DNA of 14,903 bases from Alphaproteobacteria bacterium (GTDB lineage: Bacteria; Pseudomonadota; Alphaproteobacteria; Micavibrionales; Micavibrionaceae), in assembly GCA_002701555.1 (NCBI GenBank), contig NZVS01000007.1, forward strand, positions 1 through 14,903, read 5' to 3'. Of this stretch, positions 13,613 to 14,903 are shown in pieces; positions within the stretch are counted from its first letter, which is position 1; each line of letters opens with the position of its first letter. A program made the translations under genes and the position numbers. The notes beneath the pieces are model-generated. The model saw only the letters and a program-made list of their open reading frames with translations, was not told the DNA's origin and searched no databases.

Positions 13613-14903
13613 TTACTTAGAGGCTTCTTTTTTATCAGATTTTTCAGATTTGCCGTCTTCCTTTGCTTCGGATTTCTTATCCTTGTCCTTTTTCTTCTTT
13701 TTACCGTCTTTAGAATAGACAAGAACAGGGGCTTCGCCTTTCTCTACTGTATCCTTGTTAACAACAACTTCCTCCAAATCATCCAGATCAGGAAGATCAT
13801 ACATTGTATCAAGAAGCAGGTTTTCCATGATAGAGCGAAGTCCGCGTGCTCCGGTTTCGCGCTCAATAGCTTGTTTAGCAACGGCACGAAGAGCCTCATC
13901 CTTATAAGTCAGATTTACACCTTCAAGATCAAAAAGCTTTTTGAATTGTTTTACCAGGGCGTTTTTAGGTTCTGTAAGAATCTGGATGAGTGCGTCTTCA
14001 TCAAGGTTTTCCAAGGTTGCAACAACAGGTAGACGACCAATAAATTCAGGGATCAATCCAAATTTAAGAAGGTCTTCTGTCTCAAGTTCTTTTAATGATT
14101 CCCCGACATTTTTACCTTCACCAGAATCAACATTTGCACCAAAACCAATACCTTTTTTGGATGTGCGTTGCTGGATAACTTTATCAATACCGGCAAAAGC
14201 ACCACCACAGATAAACAAGATATTAGATGTATCAACCTGCAAAAATTCCTGCTGGGGATGTTTGCGTCCGCCTTGTGGAGGTACGGATGCGACAGTTCCT
14301 TCCATCATTTTCAACAATGCTTGCTGGACACCTTCACCGGATACGTCACGCGTAATAGACGGATTATCAGATTTTCTGGAGATTTTATCAATTTCGTCAA
14401 TATAAACGATCCCGCGTTGAGCGCGCTCTACGTTGTAATCACAAGATTGAAGAAGCTTTAGAATTATGTTTTCAACATCTTCACCAACATAACCAGCTTC
14501 AGTAAGGGTGGTCGCGTCGGCCATTGTGAATGGTACATCAAGGATTCGAGCCATGGTCTGGGCAAGTAAGGTTTTACCGCAACCTGTCGGACCAAGTATC
14601 AGAATATTTGATTTTTGTAACTCGACATCGGCACCACGTTGTCCATGTTCAAGGCGTTTGTAATGATTGTGTACGGCTACAGACATAACGCGCTTAGCAC
14701 GATCCTGACCAATCACATATTCGTCCAAAAAGGATTTGATTTCACTTGGGGATGGAACACCGTCTTCACTGCGTACGATGCTAGACTTGTCCTCTTCCTG
14801 AATGATGTCCATACATAGCTCAACACATTCATTACAGATAAAGACATTCGGCCCTGCAATAAGCTTGCGCACTTCGTGCTGGCTTTTGCCGCAAAATGAA
14901 CAG
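13613..14903 (-). CDS. clpX: ClpX, ATPase subunit of Clp protease, 5' end missing
   Basis: The frame runs off the right edge: translated from base 14902 it gives CSFCGKSQHEVRKLIAG, part of the ClpX zinc-binding domain. The GTG at 14872 inside this segment is therefore not the true start; only a few N-terminal residues are missing. The second zinc pair is CNEC. The AAA+ core has Walker A LGPTGCGKTLL, Walker B GIVYIDEIDKI, the pore-loop-type GYVGEDVE segment, sensor and arginine-finger region EFIGRLPVVATL, and the C-terminal GARGLRSIME. The hexamer unfolds tagged proteins and feeds them to ClpP. The last 30 or so residues, after APVLVYSKDG, form a Lys/Asp/Glu/Ser-only tail that is longer and more basic than in E. 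coli ClpX. A strong terminator follows. clpP, usually upstream, would lie beyond the window. Confidence 0.97.
   Translation of the reverse strand, partial: CSFCGKSQHEVRKLIAGPNVFICNECVELCMDIIQEEDKSSIVRSEDGVPSPSEIKSFLDEYVIGQDRAKRVMSVAVHNHYKRLEHGQRGADVELQKSNILILGPTGCGKTLLAQTMARILDVPFTMADATTLTEAGYVGEDVENIILKLLQSCDYNVERAQRGIVYIDEIDKISRKSDNPSITRDVSGEGVQQALLKMMEGTVASVPPQGGRKHPQQEFLQVDTSNILFICGGAFAGIDKVIQQRTSKKGIGFGANVDSGEGKNVGESLKELETEDLLKFGLIPEFIGRLPVVATLENLDEDALIQILTEPKNALVKQFKKLFDLEGVNLTYKDEALRAVAKQAIERETGARGLRSIMENLLLDTMYDLPDLDDLEEVVVNKDTVEKGEAPVLVYSKDGKKKKKDKDKKSEAKEDGKSEKSDKKEASK

Noticed and set aside
13941..14405. 154-codon open frame on the plus strand inside clpX
   Set aside because: It is antisense to the conserved AAA+ core of clpX, has no family resemblance and no good ribosome binding site; it is a shadow frame.
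1..14903. Mobile elements, CRISPR arrays, tRNAs, riboswitches
   Set aside because: I saw no transposase or integrase frames, no spaced direct repeats, no cloverleaf with a CCA end and no recognisable riboswitch core. Gene packing and base composition look uniform, so there is no sign of a recent insertion.

Overview
The window looks like chromosomal DNA from an AT-rich alphaproteobacterium. This rests on several markers: an Azotobacter FdI-type ferredoxin (FdxA) next to a CarD/CdnL regulator, TrmFO, a DHH phosphoesterase of the type annotated in alphaproteobacteria as exopolyphosphatase, ClpX, and a cluster resembling the singlet-oxygen/photo-oxidative stress genes of Rhodobacter sphaeroides. 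Genus cannot be fixed from the sequence. No mobile elements, tRNAs, rRNAs or CRISPR arrays were seen, and no gene-free stretch exceeds about 230 bases.

Layout. Bases 1-2256 are housekeeping genes on the minus strand: the 5' part of trmFO, a PPP-family phosphatase-like protein that has lost most catalytic residues, carD with a clear terminator, and fdxA. Bases 2353-5388 are on the plus strand: an Fe-S-type bacterial cryptochrome/(6-4) photolyase, an SDR oxidoreductase starting on the base after its stop codon, and an acidic 203-residue protein I do not recognise. A hairpin terminator for this block lies inside the 3' end of the convergent transporter gene.

Bases 5410-12457 are a tightly packed minus-strand operon. 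In transcription order it holds a class I CPD photolyase, a COG2907-type FAD oxidoreductase, a DUF1365 protein, a cyclopropane-synthase-family SAM methyltransferase, an S66 LD-carboxypeptidase and a GPH-family (MelB-like) transporter. Neighbouring genes overlap by 4, 14, 4 and 11 bases, with one 46-base gap. Upstream on the same strand are the DHH phosphoesterase and clpX, which is cut by the window end and has a strong terminator of its own.

Working together. The two photolyases would repair both major UV lesions, CPD and (6-4) photoproducts. The FAD enzyme, DUF1365 protein and CFA-family methyltransferase match, as I recall, the set needed for methylated furan fatty acids, which scavenge singlet oxygen, in R. 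sphaeroides. The GPH transporter and SDR also have counterparts near that regulon. I therefore infer a light/photo-oxidative stress island joining DNA repair to membrane lipid modification, with two less expected members: an S66 peptidase and the 203-residue protein. No sigma factor, ChrR, LitR/CarH or other photoregulator is present in the window, so how it is switched on is not visible here.
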